A stretch of 64,000 bases of DNA. Origin: Anisakis pegreffii (lineage: Eukaryota > Nematoda > Chromadorea > Rhabditida > Anisakidae). This document shows positions 1-11,025 of the stretch, in pieces. The stretch lies in assembly GCA_035041965.1 (NCBI GenBank), contig JAPYMA010001143.1, forward strand, positions 1 to 64,000. The letters run 5' to 3'. Under the pieces are notes generated by a model that was not told where the DNA came from, made no database searches, and saw only the letters and a list, made by a program, of their open reading frames with translations. Both the position numbers and the translations under genes were made by a program. Numbering within the stretch: the stretch's first letter is position 1; each line of letters begins with the position of its first letter.

Positions 1-123
1 TTTGAATTACCTCAAAATTTCGCTTGACAGAAACGAGAGTGAGACGGAATATTTCGATTTTTGATTTCTGAATGATTGGAAACAATAGCGGAATGATACT
101 AAACGATATGTCGGACCATGTAA

Positions 124-195
124 GCCTCATTGGCTCAGGGGCAGAGCGTCTGTCTTGTAAACAGAAGGTCGCTGGTTCGATTCCAGCATGAGGCA
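124..195 (+). tRNA. tRNA-Thr (anticodon TGT), array copy 1
   Basis: A 72-nt cloverleaf: the 7-bp acceptor stem GCCTCAT/ATGAGGC pairs perfectly, the D arm is GCTC/GAGC, the anticodon stem is TCTGT/ACAGA with loop CTTGTAA, the T arm is GCTGG/CCAGC with loop TTCGATT, and the discriminator base is A. The internal B box GGTTCGATTCC is canonical. Anticodon UGU reads ACA. A T-rich stretch with T5 and T6 runs directly follows as a Pol III terminator. No intron and no encoded CCA. Confidence 0.97.
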
Positions 196-275
196 TATTT
201 TTGTTTTTTATTTCCTCTTCCAGTGGCATTAGGAAAACTACGGAAATATAGACGGGAACTTCAACGATCACAGGA

Positions 276-347
276 GCCTCATTGGCTCAGGGGCAGAGCG
301 TCTGTCTCGTAAACAGAAGGTCGCTGGTTCGATTCCAGCATGAGGCA
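276..347 (+). tRNA. tRNA-Thr (anticodon CGT), array copy 1
   Basis: The body is identical to the TGT gene at 124 except for one base, the first anticodon position, giving loop CTCGTAA (reads ACG). It is preceded by the short 80-bp spacer and followed by a T4 run that can act as Pol III terminator. Confidence 0.97.
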
Positions 348-478
348 TATTTTATTTTGAATTACCTCAAAATTTCGCTTGACAGAAACGAGAGTGAGAC
401 GGAATATTTCGATTTTTGATTTCTGAATGATTGGAAACAATAGCGGAATGATACTAGACGATATGTCGGACCATGTAA

Positions 479-550
479 GCCTCATTGGCTCAGGGGCAGA
501 GCGTCTGTCTAGTAAACAGAAGGTCGCTGGTTCGATTCCAGCATGAGGCA
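479..550 (+). tRNA. tRNA-Thr (anticodon AGT), array copy 1
   Basis: Same 72-nt body with loop CTAGTAA. The A34 is expected to be edited to inosine and read ACU/ACC. The upstream spacer is the 131-bp module also found before the TGT genes. A T4 run follows. Confidence 0.97.
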
Positions 551-681
551 TATTTTATTTTGAATTTCCTCAAAATTTCGCTTGACAGAAACGAGAGTGA
601 GACGGAATATTTCGATTTTTGATTTCTGAATGATTGGAAACAATAGCGGAATGATACTAAACGATATGTCGGACCATGTAA

Positions 682-753
682 GCCTCATTGGCTCAGGGGC
701 AGAGCGTCTGTCTTGTAAACAGAAGGTCGCTGGTTCGATTCCAGCATGAGGCA
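682..753 (+). tRNA. tRNA-Thr (anticodon TGT), array copy 2
   Basis: Exact 558-bp repeat of the gene at 124, with the same T-rich terminator. Confidence 0.97.
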
Positions 754-833
754 TATTTTTGTTTTTTATTTCCTCTTCCAGTGGCATTAGGAAAACTACG
801 GAAATATAGACGGGAACTTCAACGATCACAGGA

Positions 834-905
834 GCCTCATTGGCTCAGGGGCAGAGCGTCTGTCTCGTAAACAGAAGGTCGCTGGTTCGATTCCAGCATG
901 AGGCA
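834..905 (+). tRNA. tRNA-Thr (anticodon CGT), array copy 2
   Basis: Exact 558-bp repeat of the gene at 276. Confidence 0.97.
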
Positions 906-1036
906 TATTTTATTTTGAATTACCTCAAAATTTCGCTTGACAGAAACGAGAGTGAGACGGAATATTTCGATTTTTGATTTCTGAATGATTGGAAACAATA
1001 GCGGAATGATACTAGACGATATGTCGGACCATGTAA

Positions 1037-1108
1037 GCCTCATTGGCTCAGGGGCAGAGCGTCTGTCTAGTAAACAGAAGGTCGCTGGTTCGATTCCAGC
1101 ATGAGGCA
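1037..1108 (+). tRNA. tRNA-Thr (anticodon AGT), array copy 2
   Basis: Exact 558-bp repeat of the gene at 479. Confidence 0.97.
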
Positions 1109-1239
1109 TATTTTATTTTGAATTACCTCAAAATTTCGCTTGACAGAAACGAGAGTGAGACGGAATATTTCGATTTTTGATTTCTGAATGATTGGAAACA
1201 ATAGCGGAATGATACTAAACGATATGTCGGACCATGTAA

Positions 1240-1311
1240 GCCTCATTGGCTCAGGGGCAGAGCGTCTGTCTTGTAAACAGAAGGTCGCTGGTTCGATTCC
1301 AGCATGAGGCA
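1240..1311 (+). tRNA. tRNA-Thr (anticodon TGT), array copy 3
   Basis: Third TGT copy, identical in body and 3' T-rich terminator to the first two. Confidence 0.97.
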
Positions 1312-1391
1312 TATTTTTGTTTTTTATTTCCTCTTCCAGTGGCATTAGGAAAACTACGGAAATATAGACGGGAACTTCAACGATCACAGGA

Positions 1392-1463
1392 GCCTCATTG
1401 GCTCAGGGGCAGAGCGTCTGTCTCGTAAACAGAAGGTCGCTGGTTCGATTCCAGCATGAGGCA
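1392..1463 (+). tRNA. tRNA-Thr (anticodon CGT), array copy 3
   Basis: Third CGT copy, identical in body to the first two. Confidence 0.97.
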
Positions 1464-1594
1464 TATTTTATTTTGAATTACCTCAAAATTTCGCTTGACA
1501 GAAACGAGAGTGAGACGGAATATTTCGATTTTTGATTTCTGAATGATTGGAAACAATAGCGGAATGATACTAGACGATATGTCGGACCATGTAA

Positions 1595-1666
1595 GCCTCA
1601 TTGGCTCAGGGGCAGAGCGTCTGTCTAGTAAACAGAAGGTCGCTGGTTCGATTCCAGCATGAGGCA
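1595..1666 (+). tRNA. tRNA-Thr (anticodon AGT), array copy 3
   Basis: Third AGT copy, identical in body to the first two. Confidence 0.97.
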
Positions 1667-1797
1667 TATTTTATTTTGAATTTCCTCAAAATTTCGCTTG
1701 ACAGAAACGAGAGTGAGACGGAATATTTCGATTTTTGATTTCTGAATGATTGGAAACAATAGCGGAATGATACTAAACGATATGTCGGACCATGTAA

Positions 1798-1869
1798 GCC
1801 TCATTGGCTCAGGGGCAGAGCGTCTGTCTTGTAAACAGAAGGTCGCTGGTTCGATTCCAGCATGAGGCA
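1798..1869 (+). tRNA. tRNA-Thr (anticodon TGT), last copy at array edge
   Basis: The body is intact and identical to the other TGT genes, but the repeat stops right after the discriminator base. The T-rich terminator that follows the other copies is missing, and the first T4 run downstream is well over 150 bp away. The cloverleaf is sound, but 3' processing or termination may be impaired. Confidence 0.93.
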
Positions 1870-2696
1870 TCATGATAATAGAACGTAAGGTACAATTACA
1901 CTTATCGGGCAGCATGGCATTAGCAAGAATTATTTGAATAATATTCAGCACGTTCGAATGAACGGTTGTGGACATATTCTTATTCAGAATCAGTGAAATT
2001 ATCTGTAGAATGATTTGGTTGTGATGAAGAATAACTTATTTGGTAATGAAAGATGTTTTATAGTCGAGTTTGAACAAATATTTCATCCAAATATTCATTT
2101 CGCATGGTCACCGAGTGTGATCGTTTTTGTTATATTCAACTACATCGTTGAGATTGCACTTGATCGTCATCTCTTCCTATCATTTTTGTTACAGTTATAG
2201 TATTGTTACGTTTGAATCATTGCATGATTCATTGAGGGTTATAGCGATTGTTATCTGTTAGGTACAAGGAGAGATTTGAAATACATCGTTATTTGTTCGT
2301 AAATGCTTTTTTGTCCGTGCGATTGTGCACCAAATGATGTTCAGTGCTGAACATCGATGTGAAATAAAATTTTTGCGGAACCCTTATCAGTGCATTTATC
2401 ACTGTGATGTGTATTGGTCATGTAATTGAAACGATTGTATTTTTGAGGCACTTCATCAGTTTTTGTTAGATAATCTTATCACAACATGTTTCAGAGATTT
2501 GTGAGGATTTCCGCATTTTTTTAAAGAAATTATTGTTTGCCATTGTCTTTGTTAGAATTAACGTTTACTTTATTGTTTCAAACGTTTATGTTGTTTATTG
2601 TCGTAGATACTTTAGTTAATATGTGTTTTGAGAATGTCAAAAGGTATTTTGTTGTTAAGGATTGATCAGAGCGATTGTGTGAGGTGGCGATAGGAG
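1870..2696. other. Intergenic, nothing recognised
   Basis: AT-rich spacer between the tRNA array and the transporter gene. Short open frames only. A TAG stop lies directly in frame two codons before the proposed start at 2697, which supports that start. Confidence 0.6.
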
Positions 2697-5600
2697 ATGC
2701 AAGATGATGAACGTTTACTGCCAATGGAAACGTCACAAGTGCACAAGGTTCCTCTTGCTCGAGAGGTCAGTGTTTTTTGTACGGTCGATTGAATGATCAC
2801 AAAATAAGTAAACTTGCATTCATTATCATTGCATGTGAACGTTAGTTATTATTGGTCATTGAATGGTCGTGTGAATGATAGACGTGCGGATTTATCGATA
2901 TTATTGAAATAAATGTTGCTATTACAATTGAGTTATTCGCTGGTCACTCAAGCTTATTAGTCGTAGAAAGAAGGATTTGTTCGTGATGAATCGCTTTGTT
3001 TACTCGTGTGATTATGATCGTGGTTAACATAGTTGATACGGTTTAGTTGGCTATTGCTTTGAGTATGAATATTTGAGAATGTCAATTGAGTCATACTAGT
3101 AGTTGCATTAGAGAATGATTTTATGTTCGTGAAATTCGAGTTTTTCATGGAAAATGCGAACGTTTTCATCTAAACTTCTATTTTAAACGTGAATTTCCAT
3201 CGAGTTTTTTACATGTTAACATGGATTTCGATCACGTTTCGCGGATTTGTATCGAATTTCGGTAAAATCTTACTGAGTTTCCATTTTGAAAGTGGATTTC
3301 CATCAAATTTTCGTTATTTATCATCTCACGATTTGAAACAGTAATGAACAGAAATATAGAAGCACATGGATGAATAAAGATTGGGAATTTAGATAAGTGC
3401 AAATAAAGTGAAATGAAATGAATTCGTTGCGAGTAAACAAAAACGTGGCTTGCTGACCCTTCTTCAGTCAGATTCTGTTTAACAGATTTGCTCTACTTCT
3501 GAGATATATATGTATAAACTGTGAATATGAAAAGGAGAGAGAAAGAGGAATTGTCTCGCAATTGATTTTATCATTCGCTGATTTGTGTGTTAGTGTCAGA
3601 TGTTCACATGTTCCCATTTCATTTCTGCAACTCATTATCGATGTGATCAACGAATATTGTTCGCATGAATCGCTATGTTTAAAACATTTTTGTTCAGTGA
3701 TTATCGTCTGTATTCATCATCTTCATTGCTCTTTATAAGTTCCATTTGATTTTGCTTTCGGGAATAAATTAGCGGATCGTTTGAAGGATCGATCCACTCA
3801 TTGAACGTCTGTCTCTTTGTGCAAGTGCGGTTTATGCAAGTGCTAATGATTTTGGTCGATACAATTGTCATATATCACTGCATACATAGTAATTTTAGCA
3901 GTTTTGTTCTTATGGTTATTATTAATGTTTTTATTGTCGTTATTACAATCGTTGCAATTGTTGTTGTTGCCGGTAGTAGTGACGTCTGTGATTCCCCGTC
4001 CCCGACTTTTTTCGACTCGACCGCATTTTCGGGATCACTGACTGCAAAATTTCGTCCCCGACTTTCCCTGTCCTCAGTTTTTTCGTCCTCGCAACGCACT
4101 AGTGGGTAGTGTAGGTATCATTGGTATAATTATTACAGTTTGATAATTTCATTTGTATTATTGTCATTATTGTTATTATTATTAAATTAAAAGGAATATT
4201 TTTATGCTGCAGATGAAGCTAGAAGTTCAACGAGATGCAACACGACAAAGCGGTCGAAATTTACGACTTGGGATATTGATATGGCTGACACTGCAGAATT
4301 CAGTTCATACGTTGTTGCTGAGGTATTCTCGGGCGAGAAACGTCGATAAAATGTTTTTATCGTCGTCAGCGGTGTTCTTTACTGAGATTATGAAGTTGGT
4401 AACGTGTATGCTGGTTGAGATACGGGAGAAGCAAGGCGTTTTGAAGTGAGTTGTTGGGAATTGCGTGCGATTTTGGTTGGTGGAATAGGGAGGGGAGGGG
4501 CATTTGGGTTATCGTTGGTTTTTGTTTACGGATTGTATTGGTTTTAGTGAAAGTATTTGATATTTGTAGTATGTTACGATATGTAAACGCTCAAGTGTTC
4601 GGAAATCCACGGGATACAATGAAAGTATGTGTACCAGCAATGATATACACTGTGCAGAATAATCTCTTTTACTTGGCTGCCTCAAACCTTGAAGCTGCCA
4701 CCTTTATGGTAAATATGTTTCATTGTTTACTTGATAGGTGTTGTTTACGTATCACTTCATTCACCTGTTTAATCCAATTATCAGCCACTAGCGAAATGCT
4801 CATATGCTGTATTCGTGAGCGGTGTGCTTGACCCTCAGTCCTCATAAATTCTTATCGGTATCCGTGCATAATATTCCCGCTGTTTGCACTATATCCCAGA
4901 ATATTCTTGAGCAATATCCAGAAACCCGCGAGAGATATCCCAGGATCACATCCCAAAATCGTTAAGCTAAATTCCTGAATATCCCTAAGCAGCGTGCTAA
5001 CTCGTGATGATCACAAAGCATTCAGATCACATCACAACTGAAAATCTTTACGACCGCAATATTTTCGGTGGTAATGTTAAAGAAGTCGTTGTCTCGCATT
5101 CAGTGGTTTGCTTTGGCAACATTGTTTACTGGCGTTAGTTTGGTGCAAATACAGCAAACAAATGGCAAAACTAACTCAAACAGCACAAGAAATCAACAAC
5201 CTTTTATCGGTGATTTCTTAATTTTTCGATATTATGTTAGTTGTGGGAATGTCTTGATGTTCTGATACGATTTGAAGAGATTAATATGAGTAGTTCGGTT
5301 AAGGCAAACTTGCAAATATGATATCTTCAAATGATATGACAAAAATCCTGATAATGACTGTAAAAGTGATGATATTCGAATACAATTTCAGGTTTCATAG
5401 CAGTGTTTGTGGCGAGTTGTTTATCTGGCTTTGCGGGTATCTACTTCGAGAAGATCCTGAAAGGCGCTGAGCCTGTAACGCTGTGGACGCGGAACATTCA
5501 AATGGCTATGTTCTCGATTCCATCTAGTCTCATTGCATCTCTAGTTCAGGTGCTGGTCATAGTGATCGCATTAACAATAAGCTGTACAATGATAATGACT

Positions 5601-6165
5601 GCGCATATTTTTTTGCGCAATGAATTGAAACTTCTCATTCACGCGTCAGAAATTTTTGGGAATTTGCATCCCAACTTTCGGAAATTCCATCACCGACCAT
5701 CTAAGACTGAAAATTTTTTCATCTAAAATTTTTGTATTCATCAAATAATTTTTTGGGTTTTGTTCCTATCTTCAGTAGAGTTCAAATACTCCCAAATGGA
5801 ATGGAAAATAGCTTCGATTGGAATTTTAGTGGTGTTAAGAGCAATTCAATTTACTACAGGATTGGAAGGTGATCTCAGAAGAGGGTCTGTTGTATGGTTA
5901 CGATAGCGTAGTATGGATTACTGTATTCTGGTATTGTGTCGGTGGACTCTCGGTGGCTGTATGCATCAAATACGCTGACAATATCGCCAAAAATTTCGCC
6001 ACTTCAGTGGCCATAATAATCAGTACGATTGGTTCAATGTACTTGTTTGGTTTTGTTCCGGATACGATCTTTCTGTTCGGTGCTACACTTGTGATAGCCA
6101 GTATCTTCTTGTACTCATCATCGCAAACGACGTTGCAGCTGATAAAGCAGAATTTTATCTGTTGA
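2697..6165 (+). CDS. SLC35A-type nucleotide-sugar transporter (UDP-Gal/UDP-GlcNAc class), 6 exons
   Basis: Multi-pass Golgi/ER antiporter that exchanges cytosolic UDP-sugar for lumenal UMP to feed glycosylation. Exons: 2697-2765, 4213-4445, 4570-4708, 5026-5209, 5392-5549 and 5860-6165. All phases agree and give about 362 residues, the usual family length. Seen in sequence: family blocks [12 protein letters not shown] (exon 2), [20 protein letters not shown] and SNLEAAT (exon 3), [15 protein letters not shown] (exon 4), [13 protein letters not shown] (exon 5), and [13 protein letters not shown] with [15 protein letters not shown] (exon 6). These are hallmark SLC35A2/A3 motifs, and the Lys of the KYADN block is kept. 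In C. elegans this group includes SRF-3, involved in surface glycosylation. Exon 1 (23 residues, separated by a 1.4-kb intron) is the least certain part; translation could instead start in exon 2 at 4204 or 4213. Substrate specificity cannot be read from sequence. Confidence 0.92.
3977..4101. mobile_element. Possible degenerate hAT-like MITE in transporter intron 1
   Basis: A 125-bp segment, GC-richer than its surroundings, begins TAGTG and ends CACTA. The flanking octamers (3969-3976 and 4102-4109) match at 6 of 8 bases. Terminal repeats beyond five bases are poor, so this is only suggestive. Confidence 0.3.
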
Positions 6166-8737
6166 AGCGCTTGTACTTGTACTCATCATGGCAATGAATT
6201 TTATCATTTTGATTTGAAGTTTTTGAAGTTTTGCTTTGAAATTCTGAAGGATCATTTCCATTTCTTTGTTCAAAACTTTTTTCCATGTTGTACGCTTTCC
6301 AGTGATGTGTTTTGTTCTGTTCTGTCTCTCTGTTTTTTGTTTGTGTGTTTTGTAATCAAATGATCGGATGCAAAATTGATCTATTGACTCAATGATCATG
6401 CGGACTTTTGTTGGTGTGATATTTGTTAATATGACGAGTTATTTGCGCATTTACACGTTTGATGGATTGTTCGGGGTTTATATTTTATTGTTTATGGTGC
6501 ATGTTGCGTTGTTTCGTTATGGTGCATGGACATTTTCAGTGTTTTCAAGGCGAAATGAAACTGAGATCAATTTGTTGGGGAATTCCGTTGTGAACTAATG
6601 AAAAGAATAACACTATTTACTGAGTGCTTGAAAAAAAGTGGAATGTACCTTGTTGTAGTTTACATTCAAGTTGTGTTGTTCTTATGAATGTTTCAATCGT
6701 ACGCAGACTCACACGGAGCGATGAGAAATTCTGCTTGGAGCGCATTCTAAACTGATGCTAGGAGCACATGCCTTATAGCCTCATACCAAGCAAACATGTT
6801 CTATTATGTGTTTTGATATCGTTGTTGTTTCACTTATTTTTGTTAATTTTGATCATTCTGTATGTGATTTTAACGTAGCTGTTGGGGCATCATAACTTAA
6901 TTTATTGGTATCCTGCTTAATATGTATAATATGTTTGATGTTCTTATAATCACACACTGCTTATATCTCTTACTGTTACGAACGGTCAGTATTACAATAA
7001 AAGACTTAATGTGCGATACATTTCAGTTCTTCATTTCAGTGCTAGTAACACATTTAAAAATTTCAATTTTCGGATTCAGATTTACGATTGGAGAAAATCT
7101 CACGGGAACAGTTCCTGAAATTGTACGGTTCTGTTCGGGTCTTCAAAATCAATAGAACTTTTAAGTAGCGATTTACAATTATTACGACGATTATGATTGC
7201 GCTTGCGTGTGTGTGTGCTTCGATTTGGATTTCAGGCAACTAGATGAGTATTTTCTGAGTCATGCACAATCAGAGCATACTAAGGTAGATAGAATGAGAT
7301 GAGTTCAGATTGAATCGAAAATATACGCCACGAAAAGCATAGGAATTTCAAATAAAATGCATTTTTGGTTTGCAGACTTTCAGTTGTGAAATTAACAGCC
7401 GTGTGAACATCGTGAATGAAGTTGCTTTGTGAAATTGTTGTACCCTTAATACACGGTATTAGCGATCTCACATCTGAAATTGGACTTTATTCGCTGCACA
7501 CCTAAATAAGTGATCAGAATGCGGCAGTATTCGAAAAAGAACACACTTCAAATATCCAGACGTTCATCTGAAACCAAGCATATTCGCTTCAACCTATACT
7601 CATTTCTGAAAGTGGAGGATCCGTAGAATCCAGTGACGTAATGAAATCTTAGTGCACGTGATCGAACATGGCAATAATTTAGTTTGAACATGATATTTGT
7701 GATTCTCCAATACAATGCAGAAACTAATCGATGGAGATATAAATGGTGTGAATTTGTGCATGATGATTTTTCTTGCATGATTGTATTTCGCTGATTTTTT
7801 AGTTTTGGAAAAACATATAAGACGTCGGGCGATTTTACTTACTTCCAGAGAGATAGCTGATTTTCTGAAGGTGTCTCGGTTGCTCGGCAGCGCTCGTTTC
7901 AATACACTGTATCCTTATTGAACAATACATTCATTAGCGATAAATCCTTACATTCCACTGTTTTATCATACCAGGCGATTTTTTGATTTCACGACTGTTA
8001 TTGTGAATTCCATTTTATATTTTTATTATTTCTAAAAGTGTGCACTGTTATTATAAATAACGAGGTGGTTCTTATCAGAGCAAATCATCAGATTTCTCGA
8101 GCTTTATCTATGTTACATTTTCAGAAGAATATCAGTCGGTTTATAGTCAGTGAGAGTAGTAGTGAACATCACCATTGCTCACGCCGAGCGTCATGACTCT
8201 CCTGACTTAACAGTTGGCGACAAAATTAACCAAATATTTCTGTAGTATTCAATCTCGGCTACAACATGGTATATATCATGAACATAAATTTTTCCTGTCG
8301 GGTGGGTACCAATTCAAATTATCTGTTGCATTTTTGCGCTTAATGCGAAAATCTTAAACACATATCTATCACTGGCAAATCCATCAGTGATGTTATGTTC
8401 TACTGGATCTGCGCTACAAAATGATATATGATTTGTCCGGATTTGTTCCCGTTGAATAGGTAAGAAATTCACATTTCTGAACATATATCAAATGTAAATC
8501 CCACTTCCATCACTTGGCAAACTGTCACTCCGTTCGTAATTGGCGAACTGTCAGCATCCCTCTATCTTCACTGCACATTCAACTGCAGTAGTGAACAAAG
8601 AAAAGACAGATTTGATTTTACTAATCGAAAATGCAAAATTACAATTTCGATTTCTTTGAAACTGATTCAGTGGTCATTCAGTCGGCTTTCTTGACTGTCC
8701 ATGAAACTAATAATGAGTTTTCAGTGTCAGAAAGAGA
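6166..8737. other. Intergenic between transporter and chromatin genes
   Basis: No gene recognised. The left part is presumably the transporter 3' UTR. Around 8250-8315 lies a roughly 65-bp sequence also present, diverged, at 57437-57503. Remaining open frames are short and show no family motif. Confidence 0.55.
8250..8315 (+). repeat. Dispersed repeat, partner at 57437-57503
   Basis: Both copies begin with a variant of AATCTCRGCTACAA and share the exact core CCTGTCGGGTGGGTA, with matching order between. They lie 49 kb apart in the same orientation. The second copy leads into the tandem repeat at 57.5-58.7 kb. Confidence 0.65.
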
Positions 8738-11025
8738 ATGCTCAGTAATTGTGTGTCTCTTCAATCACAAGATTCCACAGTAAGTTCTGTGCGTGAGAAA
8801 TGCGTGAAAGATCTGAGCGATATAGAATTACGTGAAGAGTTGATTGCACTCGGGTTTGCGAAACCTGGTCCCATAACTGCCACCACACGGAACGTCTATC
8901 AACGACTCGTTGAAAGACGTCGCCCGAAACCATCGTCTGTTCAGAGAACGAATTCAGTTCCGATTAGCAGCCGAACCAGCAGTTGTTGCACATCAATCGA
9001 GGTAGATTCGCGTGAAACTCTTTTTTTTCTCGTTTCCTCAACTTGCTTTCGGCAAATCTATCCGGAGTTTTTCAAACAAAGATTTATCTAGAAAAGAAGT
9101 ATGCAAACGGGGTGCCATCAAGCAATGGATATCCAGTATTTCAGGATAGCAACTGTACGAAAATCGTTATTGGTTCACCGGAAGATAAGAAATCCGTAAT
9201 GCAACTATCGTCATCCCTATCCGAAGTTTGTTTTCTTTTGTTTTTCTCTCGTTTTTGTATGCGATTTGTTATAGTCTTATCGATAAGATAATAAATTCGC
9301 TCTGATATATTCCTGTGAAGAACCAAACAAACGAGTCAACCAGCTCTACCAATTGTCTTCGTTGTTCGCAGACAGATCAATCATCTCGCTTGAATGAATA
9401 TTTGTGTGTAAGAAGTGAGACCAACACGAAGACATCAAAAGAATATATGAGAAGATCAGAAGTGTGGCATAAAATGGGATTTGGATCAGTCAGAATATTA
9501 AAGAATACAAGAATGTATTTAAAGGTGGACGACGGTAACAGCGAGAACAACCACACCAAGCGATCAAGCATGACAAAAAAATCTGAAGAAAACGTCAGCG
9601 ATGTCACTAAAGTCACAGCTAATGAGGAGGATGATAAAAATGAAACTCACATCAAAGATGGTGCCATAACCGAAAGTGATGCCAAAGATACGGGTGATGA
9701 TCACGTTAACAATGATACTGATCACGACCGAGATCATGACGATAAAGGCGCTGGTAACGCTGATCGTGGGAGAGATAAGTGTGATGAGCAAATCGATAAT
9801 GATGATAGCTCAAATGATACGGGCAGTGAAAAAAGCGAAGACCAATATGATGTGGAAAAGATTCTTCGAAAACGTGTTCGTCGAAACGGGAAAGTGGAAT
9901 ACCTGATTAAGTGGAAAGGTTATCCAGAAGAAGATAGTACATGGGAACCGGCTGAAAATTGTGTATGTTTTGTAGTCGTTCGTGTATGTTGCTTGAAGCA
10001 GTATGGTAACTGTATTTTATATGTTGATAATATATTCTATCAATATTAGTAACGGTGTTGATGGCGAAGGTAATGTGATTGTTGTGGATGTTGGTGATGT
10101 TAATCTGAAAATGATGTGTCTCTTATCACATGACTGATTGAACAGGAAGAACAAGCGTGGAACTTGTCAAAAGAAAACAGAGCGTACATTGTTTTTCGAT
10201 TAGCTGAGAGAGCAGAGCAATGCAAGTCATTCGTAAATTTACAGGTGAGTGCACCTGAAGCAATCAAAGCGTTTGAAAGTCGTGTTGCGAAGAAGGCGAC
10301 GACGAATAGGCAGACTGAACGAAGTTCTGACAGAATGGAAGAGGTGTGCAATGCATTCAGTCATTGGAGTATTCGTTGTGTTTCTCATGATATCTTTATG
10401 TACAAAATGATCACATCAAAAACGATAGCAATAATTCTAGTGATAATACAAATTTCCAGGCAACAACTTCTAAGAGGGAACTGCGTTCACGTTCAATAAC
10501 GATAACCTCGAAACGTACAGATAAAGATAGTACTCTCCTCGATGAGAATAGATCATCTCCGGTGCTTTGTTCAAAGAAACGAAAACTTGAAGGTTTGGAA
10601 TGCGATAGTTTTTGTTGAATTCATCGTTCATCTTTTGGAATAGTTTGAAACGTTGAGAAATACACGCAAATTGGTCAACGAGAAATTGAAGGGTAAGAAT
10701 ATTTGATATGATATCGTTGTATGTTGAAGATTATCATATTATTTAGATGACGATAACAATAGTAATATGGGGAAGGAAATCAATAAAGTGCTGGCTTTGA
10801 AGAAACATGCAGATGGTTATCTGTTGGGACTGGTGGAATATAGTGATGGCTCTCACCGACTTGAAAGGACCACTGTTCTGCAGAGGAAATGCACACAGGT
10901 CAGCTGATATCTCTCAGATTGGAATATTTTATCATTTTCTCGAGGGGTAATTGGAGGAAGTAGGCAATATTCGATCGGGATTTTCTCAGTTTCTGAAGTA
11001 TTATTCTCAACTCTCATCGAATTGA
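8738..11025 (+). CDS. LEM-domain + HP1-like (chromodomain/chromoshadow) protein, 8 exons
   Basis: Proposed exons: 8738-9001, 9082-9225, 9321-9962, 10245-10343, 10460-10592, 10644-10692, 10747-10898 and 10990-11025, about 505 residues. Residues 25-62 form a LEM domain ([24 protein letters not shown]), a fold that binds BAF at the nuclear envelope. An acidic Asp/Asn-rich linker follows, then a chromodomain from about residue 309 ([33 protein letters not shown]) that keeps the Tyr-Trp-Tyr cage for methyl-lysine. Its C-terminal helix [11 protein letters not shown] is in exon 4. A KKRK cluster precedes a C-terminal chromoshadow-like domain ([20 protein letters not shown], ending [11 protein letters not shown]). 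A TTTTCAG lies 15 bp before the ATG, fitting trans-splicing. Weak points: exon 2's acceptor (ACAAAG) and exon 3's (GTGAAG) are poor, and exons 5 and 6 do not agree in phase as drawn. LEM and HP1 parts could therefore be two genes. No transmembrane segment seen. Confidence 0.7.

Larger units (their letters stand above)
1..1869 (+). repeat. Tandem array of 558-bp units carrying tRNA-Thr genes
   Basis: About three and a third copies of a 558-bp unit are visible. tRNA starts repeat exactly at 124/682/1240/1798, 276/834/1392 and 479/1037/1595. Inside a unit, tRNA starts are spaced 152, 203 and 203 bp, so the unit is two copies of a related 203-bp spacer-plus-tRNA module and one 152-bp module. Copies are almost identical. 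The sequence begins mid-unit at base 1, so the array probably continues to the left. It ends abruptly just after the tenth tRNA at 1869. Confidence 0.97.

Noticed and set aside
279..1975. Open frames of 60-116 codons on both strands across the tRNA array, including - strand ones starting MPHAGIEPATF
   Set aside because: They are translations of the tRNA genes and spacers; GIEPATF-type proteins are a well-known database artefact of antisense tRNA sequence.
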